Shown in pieces: positions 9,309 through 19,673 of a stretch of 64,000 bases of DNA. Both the position numbers and the translations under genes were made by a program. Under the pieces are notes generated by a model. That model saw only the letters and a list, made by a program, of their open reading frames with translations, was not told the DNA's origin and searched no databases. Position 1 is the first letter of the stretch; every line of letters starts with the position of its first letter. This stretch comes from Clarkia xantiana subsp. parviflora (Eukaryota; Streptophyta; Magnoliopsida; Myrtales; Onagraceae), in contig JAPTYO010000002.1 in assembly GCA_036873135.1 (NCBI GenBank), positions 36,819,452 through 36,883,451 of the forward strand. Reading direction: 5' to 3'.

Positions 9309-12300
9309 ATGACGAACAGCAGGGTGTCTAGGCACCACCGCCCACCAGGGGGCAATGGGAGAAGGAGAGAGCCTATACCCCCAGGAAGGCAGCCTAACCC
9401 TGGGAAGCAGCCAATGCAACCAGAACCACAAGAAATACCACAGCCTCCTCAACAGAACAACCATGAGGGAGGACCCTCACGCCCAGCTGGGGCTGAGTCC
9501 TCCACAGCCTCCACACCTCGGGCAAGAAGGCCACAGAGAGAAAGAGAACAACAGGGAATGTCGTCCCAGCACACGGCACCCCCTGAGGGGTATTATTATG
9601 AGGCGCAACCCCAAGGGTACCCGTATGGGATGCCGGCCCAAAGGGATGGCAACCGCGTCCACACAACATATGCAAGGCCGGCATACACCCAAGGGACACA
9701 CACTGAAGCTCATGAAGAGGAACAGATCCCAACAGAAGGGCACCACTCGCACCCTCGAGCAGGGCAGCAAGGGGAGCAAAGAAGATATTACCAGGAGCCA
9801 CCCCAAGAGGGAAGGCAACAATTCGTGCCTCCTAGGCAACAGCAGAACGCAAGGGCTTACACCCCACTGGGGGAGGACAGACAAGCAAGACCTCCAAGGA
9901 GGCAAGAATTCTATGAAGCACCCCAGCAGGGACACCAAGGATACACCTACAGTCCGTATCAATACGGACAAGGGATCTCAGCGAGTCCTATCTACAACCA
10001 CGGAGGCTATCAGAGGAATTACACTCCAACACCGATATTGATCACTCCGGAAGAAATAGAGGCAATGATAACCCGAAAGATGAATGAGTCAAAGAAAACC
10101 AGCTTGCATTGTCTAAGTGACAAAACGAACCACCCTTTCACAAGGGAACTGGAGATGAACAGGGTGCCAGACTCCCTGCGCACAGTGCAAATTGCAAAGT
10201 ACAATGGGAAGGGAGACCCCCTAGAGCATATCCAACAGCATGAGGCCTCCCTATTTGGGAGGACCACTGATGAAAGATATAAGGCACTCCTGTTCCCAAA
10301 CACCCTATCAGGGGTGGCCTCACACTGGTTCTTCAGCCTACCCTCTGAAAGCATCCACTCATGGGAGCAGTTAAAGGCGAAGTTTCTGCAGAGATATCTA
10401 GGGGAGAGGAAACTCCTCAAGGGCACAGGCTCCATCGATGATGTGAAACAAGAATATGATGAATCTTTGGCCAGTTACTACACTAGGTTCAATCAAAATA
10501 TCGCAGACATCCAGGGAGACATCACTGAGGGTGAGATAATACGAGCCTTTATCAGAAACCTAGGCCGCTTCGGGTCCACACTGGCAGAAAAGATGGCCAA
10601 GAAGCCAGCAAGCACCTTAGAGGAGCTTGCAGGAAGAGTCAAAACTCATACAGACCTGGAGAGGCACAGGGCAAGTAAGAAAGCCAAGATCCAAGCAGCC
10701 AAGGAAGACAATGCAAAGCCGAACAAAGGCAAACCACCCCAGGCACCTCGGCACACAAGGCAGCAGGAATGGCGTCCGCCCCAGCAAAGAAACCAAATGG
10801 GCGAACCACTAAAGCCCAGAGAAATAAATGTCATCAAGTTCGTCCCATTGAACGCCACTCCAGCTACTGTCCTCAAAGAGATGCGGAGCCAGAAGCTCTG
10901 GTCACCCCCTGCAAGGTGGAGAGCCCCAATGGTGGGGAATCACAAGGATAGATGGTGCGACAACCATGAAGCTTACGGGCACGACACGAACGAATGCTTC
11001 AGCATAAAGCTAAGCATCAACAATGCCATCCAAAGGGGAGACCTAAAGCAGTTCGTGGATCATGGGGGCAACAGCATGCAGCTAGGGCCATCACACAGAG
11101 ACAAGGGCAAAGGCAAAGTAGACTACAATCCTCCACCCAACAAGAGAGGGACCATAAACATGATACACGGGGGAGTAGCGTCAGGTGGCCCAACTGCTAA
11201 TGCAAGGGAGATTTACGCATCAAAACTGGGTTCAGTGCCGAGGTGGAGGAAAAGGCCAAGAGAAGGAGAAGAAATGAAGATCGAATTCTCAGAGAAGGAC
11301 AAGAGCCACATCGTCTTCCCACATGACGATGCTCTAGTTATCACAATAGACATTGATAATTTTGATGTAAAGAGAATTTTGGTGGATGGGGGCAGCTCTG
11401 CTGACCTCCTAAGCTTGAGAGTCCTAGAAGAAATAGGGAAAACCAAGGCAGACATCAAACCAGTCAACTTCCCTCTAGTTGGCTTCTCAGGGGCAACAAG
11501 CTACCCCCTGGGAATGATAACCCTGCCGGTGACCATGGGCCAAGGATGGACACAGCTGAAGGTGAATGTTAATTTCCTGGTGGTTGAAAGCCTGGGAGCC
11601 TACAATGGGATCCTAGGAAGGACAACCATAAACCCATATGAAATCGTGTCATCCACTGTACACCAGAAGCTGAAGTACATCACTGAGAATGGAGTCGGAG
11701 AAGTCCTGGGTGATCAACGCACTGCAAGGAAGTGCTACGTCAACTCCATGAGACGTGGATCACACGGGACAGATACAGTGGCAGTGGTCATGGTAGGAGC
11801 TGACCAAGATAGAAAGAAGAGGAGAAGAAGACAAGGGCATGGAAAGATGAAGAATGGAGTGGTACTCCGCTTGAGCAGGCAATTTTTTCAAACAGTGCCT
11901 AAGAGGAGATACAGGAACAAGGCTGTGAAGGTGACAGCCATACCTTGGCAGCCAGACACCAAAGAGGGGAAAAGAACAAGGAACTCCATCTTAAGAGGCT
12001 TCCGTCACATCGATGATATCAAGCAAATGCCGCGGGAGTCAATATCAAGCTATTTCCAGAGATTCTCCAGTTATGGTGCCAACATGGACATCACAAGAGG
12101 AGAAACCGTCAGAGCATTTATTAGAAACATGCATCCAAACTCATTCGAGGCCTATGGAGGGCTCTATGAGATGGTCATGACGAGCACGATGAGGGAGCTC
12201 AAGGAAAAGCTAGACAAAGCGTTTGAAAAGGAAATGGAGCAGCTGGATGAAGTTCTGGAGAAAGGAAGAAAGACTGACACACTGGGAGGAGGTGTAAACT

Positions 12301-12554
12301 TCACATTCACACCCCTTACAGTGAGCATAGAAGAAATTTTCCACAAGCACCTCAAGCAGGAGCTACCAACATGCAGTGAGGAGGGCAAAGCCTTCCTAGG
12401 AAGGGATGCACAGGGATGGTGTGAGTACCATGGGACCTGGGGGCATCAAACCAACAACTGCATGGTGCTGAAGATAGAAGTGGAGGAAATGATTCACAAT
12501 GGAGGTCTGAAGGAGTACGTGGCAACAGACAAAGTAACCACCCCATATCCTTAG
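9309..12554 (+). CDS. gag-pro: Gyp-3 Gag - protease - second Gag-like domain polyprotein
   Basis: An intact ORF of 1081 codons starting 51 bp after the LTR. Residues 1-240 are a Pro/Gln/Arg-rich low-complexity region. Residues about 275-460 are a retrotrans_gag capsid domain (SHWFFSLPS, SLASYYTRFNQNI, EIIRAFIRNLGR). A zinc knuckle follows: C550, H553, H558, C563 (CxxHxxxxHxxxxC). Residues about 672-815 are an aspartic protease with ILVDGGSSADLL (D693) and YNGILGRTTI. Where RT is expected, a second Gag-like part begins (about 885-1065) with HIDDIKQ, SISSYFQRFSSY, ETVRAFIRNMHP and another knuckle at C1038, H1041, H1046, C1051; it lacks the HWFFSLP half. The ORF ends without RT, RNase H or integrase. 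It should form particle and protease proteins, with Pol supplied in trans. The unbroken frame suggests recent selection or recent insertion. Start choice: first ATG after the PBS. Confidence 0.85.
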   Translation: MTNSRVSRHHRPPGGNGRRREPIPPGRQPNPGKQPMQPEPQEIPQPPQQNNHEGGPSRPAGAESSTASTPRARRPQREREQQGMSSQHTAPPEGYYYEAQPQGYPYGMPAQRDGNRVHTTYARPAYTQGTHTEAHEEEQIPTEGHHSHPRAGQQGEQRRYYQEPPQEGRQQFVPPRQQQNARAYTPLGEDRQARPPRRQEFYEAPQQGHQGYTYSPYQYGQGISASPIYNHGGYQRNYTPTPILITPEEIEAMITRKMNESKKTSLHCLSDKTNHPFTRELEMNRVPDSLRTVQIAKYNGKGDPLEHIQQHEASLFGRTTDERYKALLFPNTLSGVASHWFFSLPSESIHSWEQLKAKFLQRYLGERKLLKGTGSIDDVKQEYDESLASYYTRFNQNIADIQGDITEGEIIRAFIRNLGRFGSTLAEKMAKKPASTLEELAGRVKTHTDLERHRASKKAKIQAAKEDNAKPNKGKPPQAPRHTRQQEWRPPQQRNQMGEPLKPREINVIKFVPLNATPATVLKEMRSQKLWSPPARWRAPMVGNHKDRWCDNHEAYGHDTNECFSIKLSINNAIQRGDLKQFVDHGGNSMQLGPSHRDKGKGKVDYNPPPNKRGTINMIHGGVASGGPTANAREIYASKLGSVPRWRKRPREGEEMKIEFSEKDKSHIVFPHDDALVITIDIDNFDVKRILVDGGSSADLLSLRVLEEIGKTKADIKPVNFPLVGFSGATSYPLGMITLPVTMGQGWTQLKVNVNFLVVESLGAYNGILGRTTINPYEIVSSTVHQKLKYITENGVGEVLGDQRTARKCYVNSMRRGSHGTDTVAVVMVGADQDRKKRRRRQGHGKMKNGVVLRLSRQFFQTVPKRRYRNKAVKVTAIPWQPDTKEGKRTRNSILRGFRHIDDIKQMPRESISSYFQRFSSYGANMDITRGETVRAFIRNMHPNSFEAYGGLYEMVMTSTMRELKEKLDKAFEKEMEQLDEVLEKGRKTDTLGGGVNFTFTPLTVSIEEIFHKHLKQELPTCSEEGKAFLGRDAQGWCEYHGTWGHQTNNCMVLKIEVEEMIHNGGLKEYVATDKVTTPYP

Positions 12555-12821
12555 TTTCATATCTAGCACTTTATATGTTCAAGCTTTCCAAGTTTTTCAA
12601 AAACAACTTTTGAGAAGGAGAACTCACGAAGTTCCTCCAACTCTACAACTATCTTTAATTTCCTCCAAAGGGTGTCTGGACCCCCCAAGGCACCCCACAT
12701 GTACGGAAAACATGAACACTCTTAAGAGAGTAAGTTTTCCTTCAAAGGCACTTTCCAATGAATGTGGTGATATAATCATGATGTTATCCTTACACAGATA
12801 TGACTTCAAGTCAACAACAGC
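12555..12821 (+). other. Gyp-3 spacer after the Gag-PR-Gag' stop
   Basis: Non-coding 3' sequence between the sense ORF stop and the 49-bp array. No conserved domain or repeat was seen. Confidence 0.5.
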
Positions 12822-13320
12822 CTCGACGCCCCCAAGAGCGTATCTTGAAAGTAGTATTCATACTACGACCTTCGACGCCCCCAAGAGCGTATCTTGCGAG
12901 TAGTATTCATACTACGACCTTCGACGCCCCCAAGAGCGTATCTTGAGAGTAGTATTCATACTACGACCCTCGACGCCCCCAAGAGCGTATCTTGAGAGTG
13001 GTTTCCAAAAACTACGAACTTCGACGCCCCCAAGAGCGTATCTTGAGAGTAGTGTTCATACTACGAACTTCGACGCCCCCAAGAGCGTATCTTGAGAGTA
13101 GTTATTACACTACGACCTTCGACGCACCAAGAGCGTATCTTGAGAGTGGTTTCCAAAAACTACGATTTTCGACGCCCCCAGGAGCGTATCTTGAGGTAGA
13201 TTTGCAACCTACCAGATTCGACGCCACCAAGAGCGTATCTTGAGGTAGAAAAAACACTACCAGATTCGACGCCCCCAAGAGCGTATCTTGAGGTAGACTT
13301 CAAACTACCAGCTTCGACGC
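12822..13320. repeat. 49-bp tandem array with a small stem-loop in every unit
   Basis: CGACGCCCCCAAGAGCGTAT starts at 12824, 12873, 12922, 12971, 13022, 13071, 13120, 13170, 13219, 13267 and 13315 (period 48-51). Each unit ends in an inverted repeat whose sequence varies while its pairing holds: GTAGTAT/ATACTAC, GTAG/CTAC, or GGTAG/CTACC in the last units. It lies between the sense ORF and the antisense gene of Gyp-3. Confidence 0.85.
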
Positions 13321-13762
13321 CCACCAGGAGCGTATCTTTGGTCTAACCTGTGCCCTCCAGGAGCCTATCCTGTGAAACGTTAAGCGCCCTCCGAGAGCCT
13401 GTCTCGTGAACAGTTTTCGACGCCAACCAGGAGCGTATCTTTGGTCTAACCTGTGCCCTCCAGGAGCCTATCCTGTGAAACGTTAAGCGCCCTCCGAGAG
13501 CCTGTCTTGTGAACAGTTTTCGACGCCAACCAGGAGCGTATCTTTGGTCTAACCTGTGCCCCCCAGGAGCCTATCCTGTGAAACATTAAGCACCCTCCGA
13601 GAGCCTGTCTCGTGAACAGTTTTCGACGCCAACCAGGAGCGTATCTTTGGTCTAACCTGTGCCCTCCAGGAGCCTATCCTGTGAAACGTTAAGTGCCCTC
13701 CGAGAGCCTGTCTCGTGATCAGATTCGACGCCCACCAAGAGCGTATCTTTGGTCTAACAGTA
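13321..13762. repeat. Tandem array of about 102 bp
   Basis: About four units, each of the form GACGCCAACCAGGAGCGTAT, then GCCCTCCAGGAGCCTATCCT, then GCCCTCCGAGAGCCTGTCTC. The AGGAGC-TATC core is shared with the adjacent 49-bp array, so this looks like a higher-order derivative of it. Confidence 0.8.
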
Positions 13763-14141
13763 CCATGTATACCATTTAAAGGGTATCAGAAGAGATCATC
13801 GCACCATGCTCAGAAGGATCCAATGAGAAAGTAATCTCAAAGTAAAGTTATATGAAGAACACATAATGTTTTTTCTTGATGAAATAGCAGGTATGACATG
13901 AAGGAAAACACGAAAGAAGAATAAGTAAAGGAAACACACCAAGAGAAGAGTCCATAATCAAAGGGATATATACAAAAGCATGAGAAGCACCAATGTAAAG
14001 GCAAGCGAACCACGTAGTCAACAACACAATACGGCAAAGGAAAGTAACAACAAACACCACCACAATCTCAAAATACACTCAACCCATTAAAGGGGAGAAG
14101 AAGTATAGTTATATATACAAAGATAGCATGATGTAAACACA
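13763..14141. other. AT-rich spacer downstream of the antisense gene
   Basis: Follows the last exon of the antisense gene on the minus strand, so it may hold that gene's 3' UTR. No coding domain was recognised. Confidence 0.4.
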
Positions 14142-16481
14142 TCAATCAGAACCTTCGGGAGAGTCACCCTCACCCCCTGAAGCTGAACCAACGGCAGAGA
14201 TGGATGAAGAGGAGGAGTCTGAAGTACCAATCTCCACAGGTGTAGCATCCACCTGGGCAGGGGCAGGCTCGTCTGCAACAGCAGCCTGACCCCTCAGAAC
14301 AGCCATATAGCCAGTGGCGTATGGCCCGAAGTCACCAAGGTCACCAACTGGAAACTGAGGATCAATGCGGAAAATATGATCAACCAGATACTCACCAAAC
14401 TGGTTCATCTCCTGAGTGAGACGCGCGCTATAATCAGTAGTGAAGGCAGAGGAAGCCTTGTACTCAGACACTGCGACAGTCCTCTCCTCTGCCCGGCACC
14501 TAGCCTCCAACTTCCGCAGCTCCTCAGAGTGGAGTGAAGATGCAACCTCAGCCTCCCGGCGTAAACTGCCTACAGTAGTCTCAAGCAAGGACACTTGGTC
14601 CCTGAGCTCCTGCATCCTTAAATCAGATAAGCGCGCCTTCTCAGCAGCAGTGGCGAGCTCCGCCTTCAGAGAGACCTGGCTGTCCTCAAGGGTCTTCTTC
14701 TCGTCATATAACTCAAGCACGAGTGATGACATGTTCACCATGTCAGACATACCCTAACAATTAAAACAAGGGGTGAGTAACCGAAAGACAACCAATATGA
14801 AAGTATAAAGAAGAAAGCAAGGAACAACTCACAGGCGCATAACGAGAGAGTACACCCTGAACAAAGCGCCGAGTCTCTCCAGGAGACTTGGGTTGAGCAA
14901 CACGATCGCCTGGGGGAATGGCACCGCGGAGTACGCGGACGCCAACCTCAGGAGTCCGCAAAGAGGAGCTGCTATCAAGGTGGAACTCCTTCAAACCAGC
15001 GAAAGGAGTCCACTCAGACCCAATAACATCTTCATCAGTAAGACGCGCGAAATCCTTCCGACTTAAAGTCGGAGGCCCACCTATACAAGCAAGGCAAGTC
15101 AAAGGAAAATATAAACATAGAAGGATTAGTAACAAGGTAGAGATCATACCTGAGGACCGTGCCCTCGGCTGGGGGGGGGGGGGCAGGGGAACCACCACCA
15201 ACAGGTCGCTTCCCTTTGTCAGCCAGGGAAGGCACCTCTTCGACCACCATCTCCTTATCACGAGATAGGGTCGGAGGACGAGCAGTAGGCGAAGCAGGAT
15301 CCGCAGCTTTCTTCCTCTTAGCAGCCGAGGCCCCGGCCCCAGAATCAGATCTCCGCGGCTTGGACTTGGAAGGTCCAGAATCTCTGCCTACGGAGACGAC
15401 CCTCTCGGTCACCAAGGGGGAGCGCCCTAGCAATGTAAGAAAAACAAGATAAGGAAAACACAAGCTATACCATAAAGAAGCAAATAGGAGGAAGCATACC
15501 AGAGGCCCCAGCCTTCTTCCCAGGCATGGGGGATTTCTTCAAAGTGGAACTAGAAGGAGCCTCCCTCTTGCTCAGATCAACAGGGGCTCCCTGCACGTTA
15601 TAGGTTTTTCCATGAAACCAACCTACAAAGGAAGAGCAGAAGGTAAATAAAGATGAGAAGACCAAGTGACATACCGAACCCCCGGAGTCAGGAGTCAAAC
15701 TGATCCCGGCCTCGTAAAGATCCGTCTCAGTCACTAAGGACACGGGGCAGTATGACCGAGTCCTGTTGCTCTCATGAATGATCTTCATAGTCTCTAAATC
15801 AACTGAAGAGAACTCCCCGAAAGCAGGCCAACCATCGGACCGATCCTCATTCAAGACCGACCAAGTGACGTATCGATCCGTAATGAAGAAGTAATGCTTG
15901 GCCCAGTGACTGGCCGAGTTGTCACTCCGGGCCACGAAGCGAAGAGAGGTATCCCACTCGATCCCACTCAACCCGAAATCAGCAAATCGGGGATCTTTGA
16001 AGGTCGGATGGCGAGTTACGAAACTCGCAAACCCCACCTTCGTCTGGTATTGGAACCGGTAGAAACATCGGAACAGAACGAGGGAGTACTTCCAGGAGTA
16101 CCAATGGCACAACACCCGGAAGCCCACCCAGACACGGAGGGCACTGGGGGCAAGGTTCACAGGAGAAATCCTGAAGAACCTGCTCAACTCTATGAGGTCA
16201 TCACAGTAAGGCAACCTCAACCCAAATCGAATCTGGGAGGGGTACACGGCGACCTTCCCTCTGGGAGGCTCCGTCACCGTCTCGCGAGTATTCCCCAAGG
16301 AGGGGAGAAAAGGATACAGAGGCTCATCTAGGGGACAGATATCTCCTAAGGTAACGTGCTCATTGTAATCGGACCTAGTAAGATGGTTCTCCGACAGGGC
16401 AGCGAGACCTAAGGCAAAGGTAGCAGGAAATCCCAAAGTTCGAATCAAGTTTCGACTAACACCCCAACGAAGATCACGACA
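14142..16481 (-). CDS. Gyp-3 antisense gene: spliced PF04195-like and coiled-coil protein
   Basis: Multi-exon gene opposite to the element. Introns with GT-AG ends (plus coordinates) are 15427-15499 (73 bp), 15081-15149 (69 bp) and 14754-14832 (79 bp), each with a pyrimidine-rich acceptor on the minus strand. Coding frames join correctly across the first and last. The middle join works only if the 13-base C/G homopolymer near 15170-15182 carries an indel, so this copy may be frameshifted. The first exon (16481-15500) resembles the putative gypsy-type transposon domain (PF04195) found in antisense genes of Tat elements (PPRGKVAVYPSQIRFGLRLP, then RVWVGFRVLCHWYS). Middle exons are Lys/Ser/Pro-rich with NLS-like KRKKAAD. 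The last exon (14753-14142) is a long heptad coiled coil (LKAELATAAEKARLSDLRMQ) with an acidic Ser-rich tail. The 5' end is unresolved: upstream splice choices at 16482-16540 give stops. Function is unknown. Confidence 0.65.
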
Positions 16482-18137
16482 CTAAGCTAGCGATAGGAAA
16501 GGAAGTAATGCAACCAAAAAGGAAGAGAAAGGGAACTCACTCATCCTTCGGAGGATGTAACGCCTCTGTAGAGTCTGTGTGCGCGGACACCACCAGGAAT
16601 ACAGTACCTGCCACGACACGACAAATATCAAGACAAGGAAAATTTCCGAAGAACCGGAAATACTCCGACACTCGACCAACGACAACAACCAAAGATCCAA
16701 AGACACCCAGCAAAGATAGTCAACATGAGCCAAGGACACCACGACAACCAAATTGAATAATTTTATCCGAGCCTAAAGTCGGGTTTTGGGCAAAATTACC
16801 GTTACGCCCTCCAACGAAGATTAACACACCAACGGCGATACGACGTCAAATTCAAAACCGGGATAGTCCAATCGGACAAGAAACTATATCCGGACGACCG
16901 GCAAAAATTTTTCCCAAATCCACAACTATCGACGGTTATCCACGGCAATCCCACTTTCAATCAAATTTCGGCAACCAAACATCGGCAATCAAGCGTCGGC
17001 AATCAGGTATCAACGATTCAAAAATCAACGTTTTATGCGGTAACGGAAAGGAAAAGAGCGGACCTTCGGAAAACCCGACCCGATGTGATAAACGGGTCCG
17101 GAATTCGAATTTCGAAGTCGGTCGGAATCAGCCCCTCGCAGGAGCCCCAATTCCGTCGTCGCCGGAGTCGCTCCCAGCCGTCCCTTCGTCGCCGGAGTCC
17201 GCCCCAGACCACGCCGGAGCTGCCTGGTCCCGCTGTCGACAGTCCTGGCCGGACTTGGCGCTGCCGTCGTCGGAGACGAACTCGCCGTTGAAGCCTCCCG
17301 ACGCCGCTGCTCGTCTGGTCACCGCCCTCCACCGGCCAAGCTCGTGCCGCGTCGTCTTCGTCCGTCAGCCGCTGGAGGTCGCGCCGCCGTCTCGAGCTGC
17401 CAATCCACTAGTCGTCTTCGTCCCGTGCTGGTGGTCACCTCCCGCCGGAGCTGCTGGCCGGAATTTCGGGTCTCTCGCCGGAATTTTGGCCGGCCCTTAC
17501 CTTGGGGGTGCTCTCAATTTTTTCTTGTTCTCCAAGGGTGAGTAAAGAGGGAAGATGGTGGCTATGGTGACTCCCTAAGGTATTTTTCTAACTCTCCTCT
17601 ATATTGAAAAGATGATAGGGTTTTTTAAAGGGTTTTAATCACCACCCTCCATCTATCTTTAAATGAGATCTAAGGGCCAAGGAAAAACCATCATTTTTAT
17701 CCCTTTCAACTATGGCTAAGTATATCTCCATACTTAGAAAAACTATCAAGTTAGGTTTATTCTTGAGCATTCCATACTTAGGAAAAATTTTGGCCAAAAT
17801 TAAATTTTTCCTCACTTAGATAGAATCCCGGCACGAATTTGAAGCGTAAGTTACTTAGTTGCATTTGTATTGCGCCCCTATGAAAGTGTGAATTTTTTAA
17901 GTATACGCCGGTAGCAAAGATAGATTTATTGCTCCCACCTCAGACGGACGCGTGCTTAGGCATACGTCCGTGCTACTCTAATGTTTACAACTCCTCTATC
18001 TCATAAGACAGGGGGCAGAGTCGAAGACACGCATCCATGGGTAAGCTGGCACTCAGATGAAAGGTAAATCCCCGGTTTCAAATTGCGCGTATCATACCAT
18101 CCTAAAATAGAGTCAATCAAGGGTCAGGCCATTGGTT
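16482..18137. other. Gyp-3 region between antisense gene and 3' LTR
   Basis: This should hold the promoter and 5' UTR of the antisense gene. A GC-rich patch at about 17100-17500 (CGTCGTCGCCGGAGTCG-like) ends at GGGTGAGTAA (about 17536), which looks like a plus-strand 5' splice site; Gyp-1 has a similar GC patch ending GGGTGAGTGAA near 57350. From 17550 to 18130 the sequence is AT-rich with no feature. I call no protein here. Confidence 0.4.
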
Positions 18138-18151
18138 GACTCGGGGGCATG
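18138..18151 (+). other. Gyp-3 polypurine tract
   Basis: GACTCGGGGGCATG directly before the 3' LTR start TGATGGATATACG. The TTGACTCGGGGG core is shared with Gyp-1 (57962) and with X (minus strand, 33675). Confidence 0.8.
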
Positions 18152-18933
18152 TGATGGATATACGCCCAATTTGAACCCGTTGACTTCCGAACCGTTGTAT
18201 TTTTATCATCCCATTAACGATTGTAAATCGAAACTTCAACCCGAACACTTCGCGAACACATCAACGGCTCGGACGAGGCCGGAGCGCTCGTCCGGCCTAG
18301 GCAAACTCACCTAGGTGAGGTTGGGTTGGTCCACCCGATCTCTCCTAGGAGAGATCGGGTCGGCCAACCCGATCTCTCCTAGGAGGGATGGGGTTGGCCT
18401 ACCCCATCCTCCCTAGGAGGGGTTGGGTGCCCTCACCCAACCCCTACCCTTGGGGGTCAGATTTCTCCTCCCCCCAAGGGCCCCGGCACCATTTTTGGAC
18501 TCCCACACTCGGTTCACTCCGCCTACCTTCTCCGTATCCTAAGGTCTTAATTATGCGCTTAAAGGTTAATTAATTGTGTTTAAAGGTTAACGATGTCATT
18601 AAGCCACCTTAATGACACCGTTGCCTATAAATACCCCATCTCCACAATTCATTTGGACATCTTGGCAATTTGGATTATTTTGCTCTGACATCTCTCTAGC
18701 TTTATCTCTCTAAAAACGATATTGACTTAGGCATCGGAGAGGGTTCACCAGGCACCACCCCCCCTCTCTGTGTCTGGTACTGCCCCTTCTGCAGGGTGCA
18801 AGGAGAAGAGAAGCTACGGAAGGAAGGACATCAGCTAAGACAGTGCAACCCGAGAGTACCGGATCACCCACCCCTCCAGTGAGGAACGAGATTTGAGCCG
18901 ACCACCCGTTGACCCAAATCCCGGAACCTAACA
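18152..18933 (+). mobile_element. Gyp-3 3' LTR (782 bp)
   Basis: TGATGGATATACG to CCTAACA, followed by target duplication AGTAT. It has two fewer 34-bp palindromic units than the 5' LTR and repeats the leader arms at 18735-18778. Confidence 0.9.
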
Positions 18934-18938
18934 AGTAT

Positions 18939-19461
18939 GTTTCATCAAAATCCATTCTTGAATCTGGGTATATCCTTTCGCAACTAGTCGAGCTTTGTAT
19001 CGCTCGACATTTCCATCAGCGGTGATTTTCAGTTTCAGAACCAACTTAGCCCCTATGGCCCTGCGGTTAGCAGGTAAATCAACTAAAGACCATACAAAAT
19101 TGGCTTTCATTGAGGAAATCTCTTCCTCCATTCTTTCGCTTGAGGTCCATTCAACGCTTGTTGAACCGTTACCGGTTCATCAACAGAAGTTAGGGTGAAT
19201 AACTCACCCCTCTCGATGGGAAACTTCTTGGGAGAAGTTCGATGCCTTTGACAACATCTAGGCTCGTTAATCACATCTTGAGTCTGAATGTTGCTCCCAC
19301 TCGGAATAATGCTTTCTATCGGAGCATCACTCCCACTAGGAACAAGGGCAGTGCTAGAACCTTGACCTACAACTTTCCTTGGATGACCTCTTGGTCTCGG
19401 GTTTCTATCTCCGATATTAATTCCTTGATCACTAGGACTTGAAACCAAGTTGGTTGATCCA
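18939..19461 (-). pseudogene. pol: Copia-1 RT N-terminus and integrase-RT linker
   Basis: Minus-strand remnant that joins 7093-8399 across the Gyp-3 insertion. It shows the Copia RT start (NFVWSLVDLPANRRAIGAKL, ERYKARLVAKGYTQ), preceded by VDEPVTVQQALNGPQAKEW. Upstream is a Ser/Pro-rich linker with SIGSGSTNLVSSPSDQG. It is cut at 19462-19466 by Copia-2 and resumes at 25040. Confidence 0.8.
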
Positions 19462-19466
19462 CTCCC

Positions 19467-19673
19467 TATAGAGTGTAGTATACACTCACTCTTAGTTGCA
19501 TACACATAGTAGCATACATAGGGAAAGTGTAGACACTTACAAATGATTGTATACACCCGGCCACTAGTAAACCTAGCATAGTCCTAGTTTGGAGCCTAGT
19601 CTCACTTAGTATATATAGTGCACTCTTTAGCTTGTAATCCCTAATCATAAATGAAGTATGATTTAAGCTTATA
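19467..19673 (+). mobile_element. Copia-2 5' LTR (207 bp)
   Basis: Short LTR with imperfect direct repeats (GTTGCATACA, AGCATACATAG) and a TATATATA box at 19610-19617. It is directly followed by the PBS TGGTATCAGAGCC at 19674, which matches the 3' end of initiator tRNA-Met. The 3' LTR has an extra repeat of about 13 bp. Confidence 0.9.

Larger units (their letters stand above)
8405..18933 (+). mobile_element. Gyp-3: complete non-autonomous Tat-type Gypsy element
   Basis: The LTRs are 8405-9257 and 18152-18933. The 5-bp target duplication AGTAT occurs at 8400-8404 and 18934-18938. Between the LTRs are a PBS, one long sense ORF (Gag, protease and a second Gag-like domain), two tandem arrays, a multi-exon antisense gene and a PPT. 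RT, RNase H and integrase are absent from all frames. The total is 10.5 kb. Having Gag but no Pol places it near the described TR-GAG class; the extra Gag' and the antisense gene are unusual additions. It is inserted in the RT of Copia-1. Confidence 0.9.

Noticed and set aside
15623..15674. A 52-bp GT-AG intron in the first exon of the Gyp-3 antisense gene
   Set aside because: It looks like an intron (GTATGT, pyrimidine tract, TTTGTAG) but is shorter than usual for plants, and splicing it breaks the frame, while reading through keeps it. Left unspliced in the annotation.
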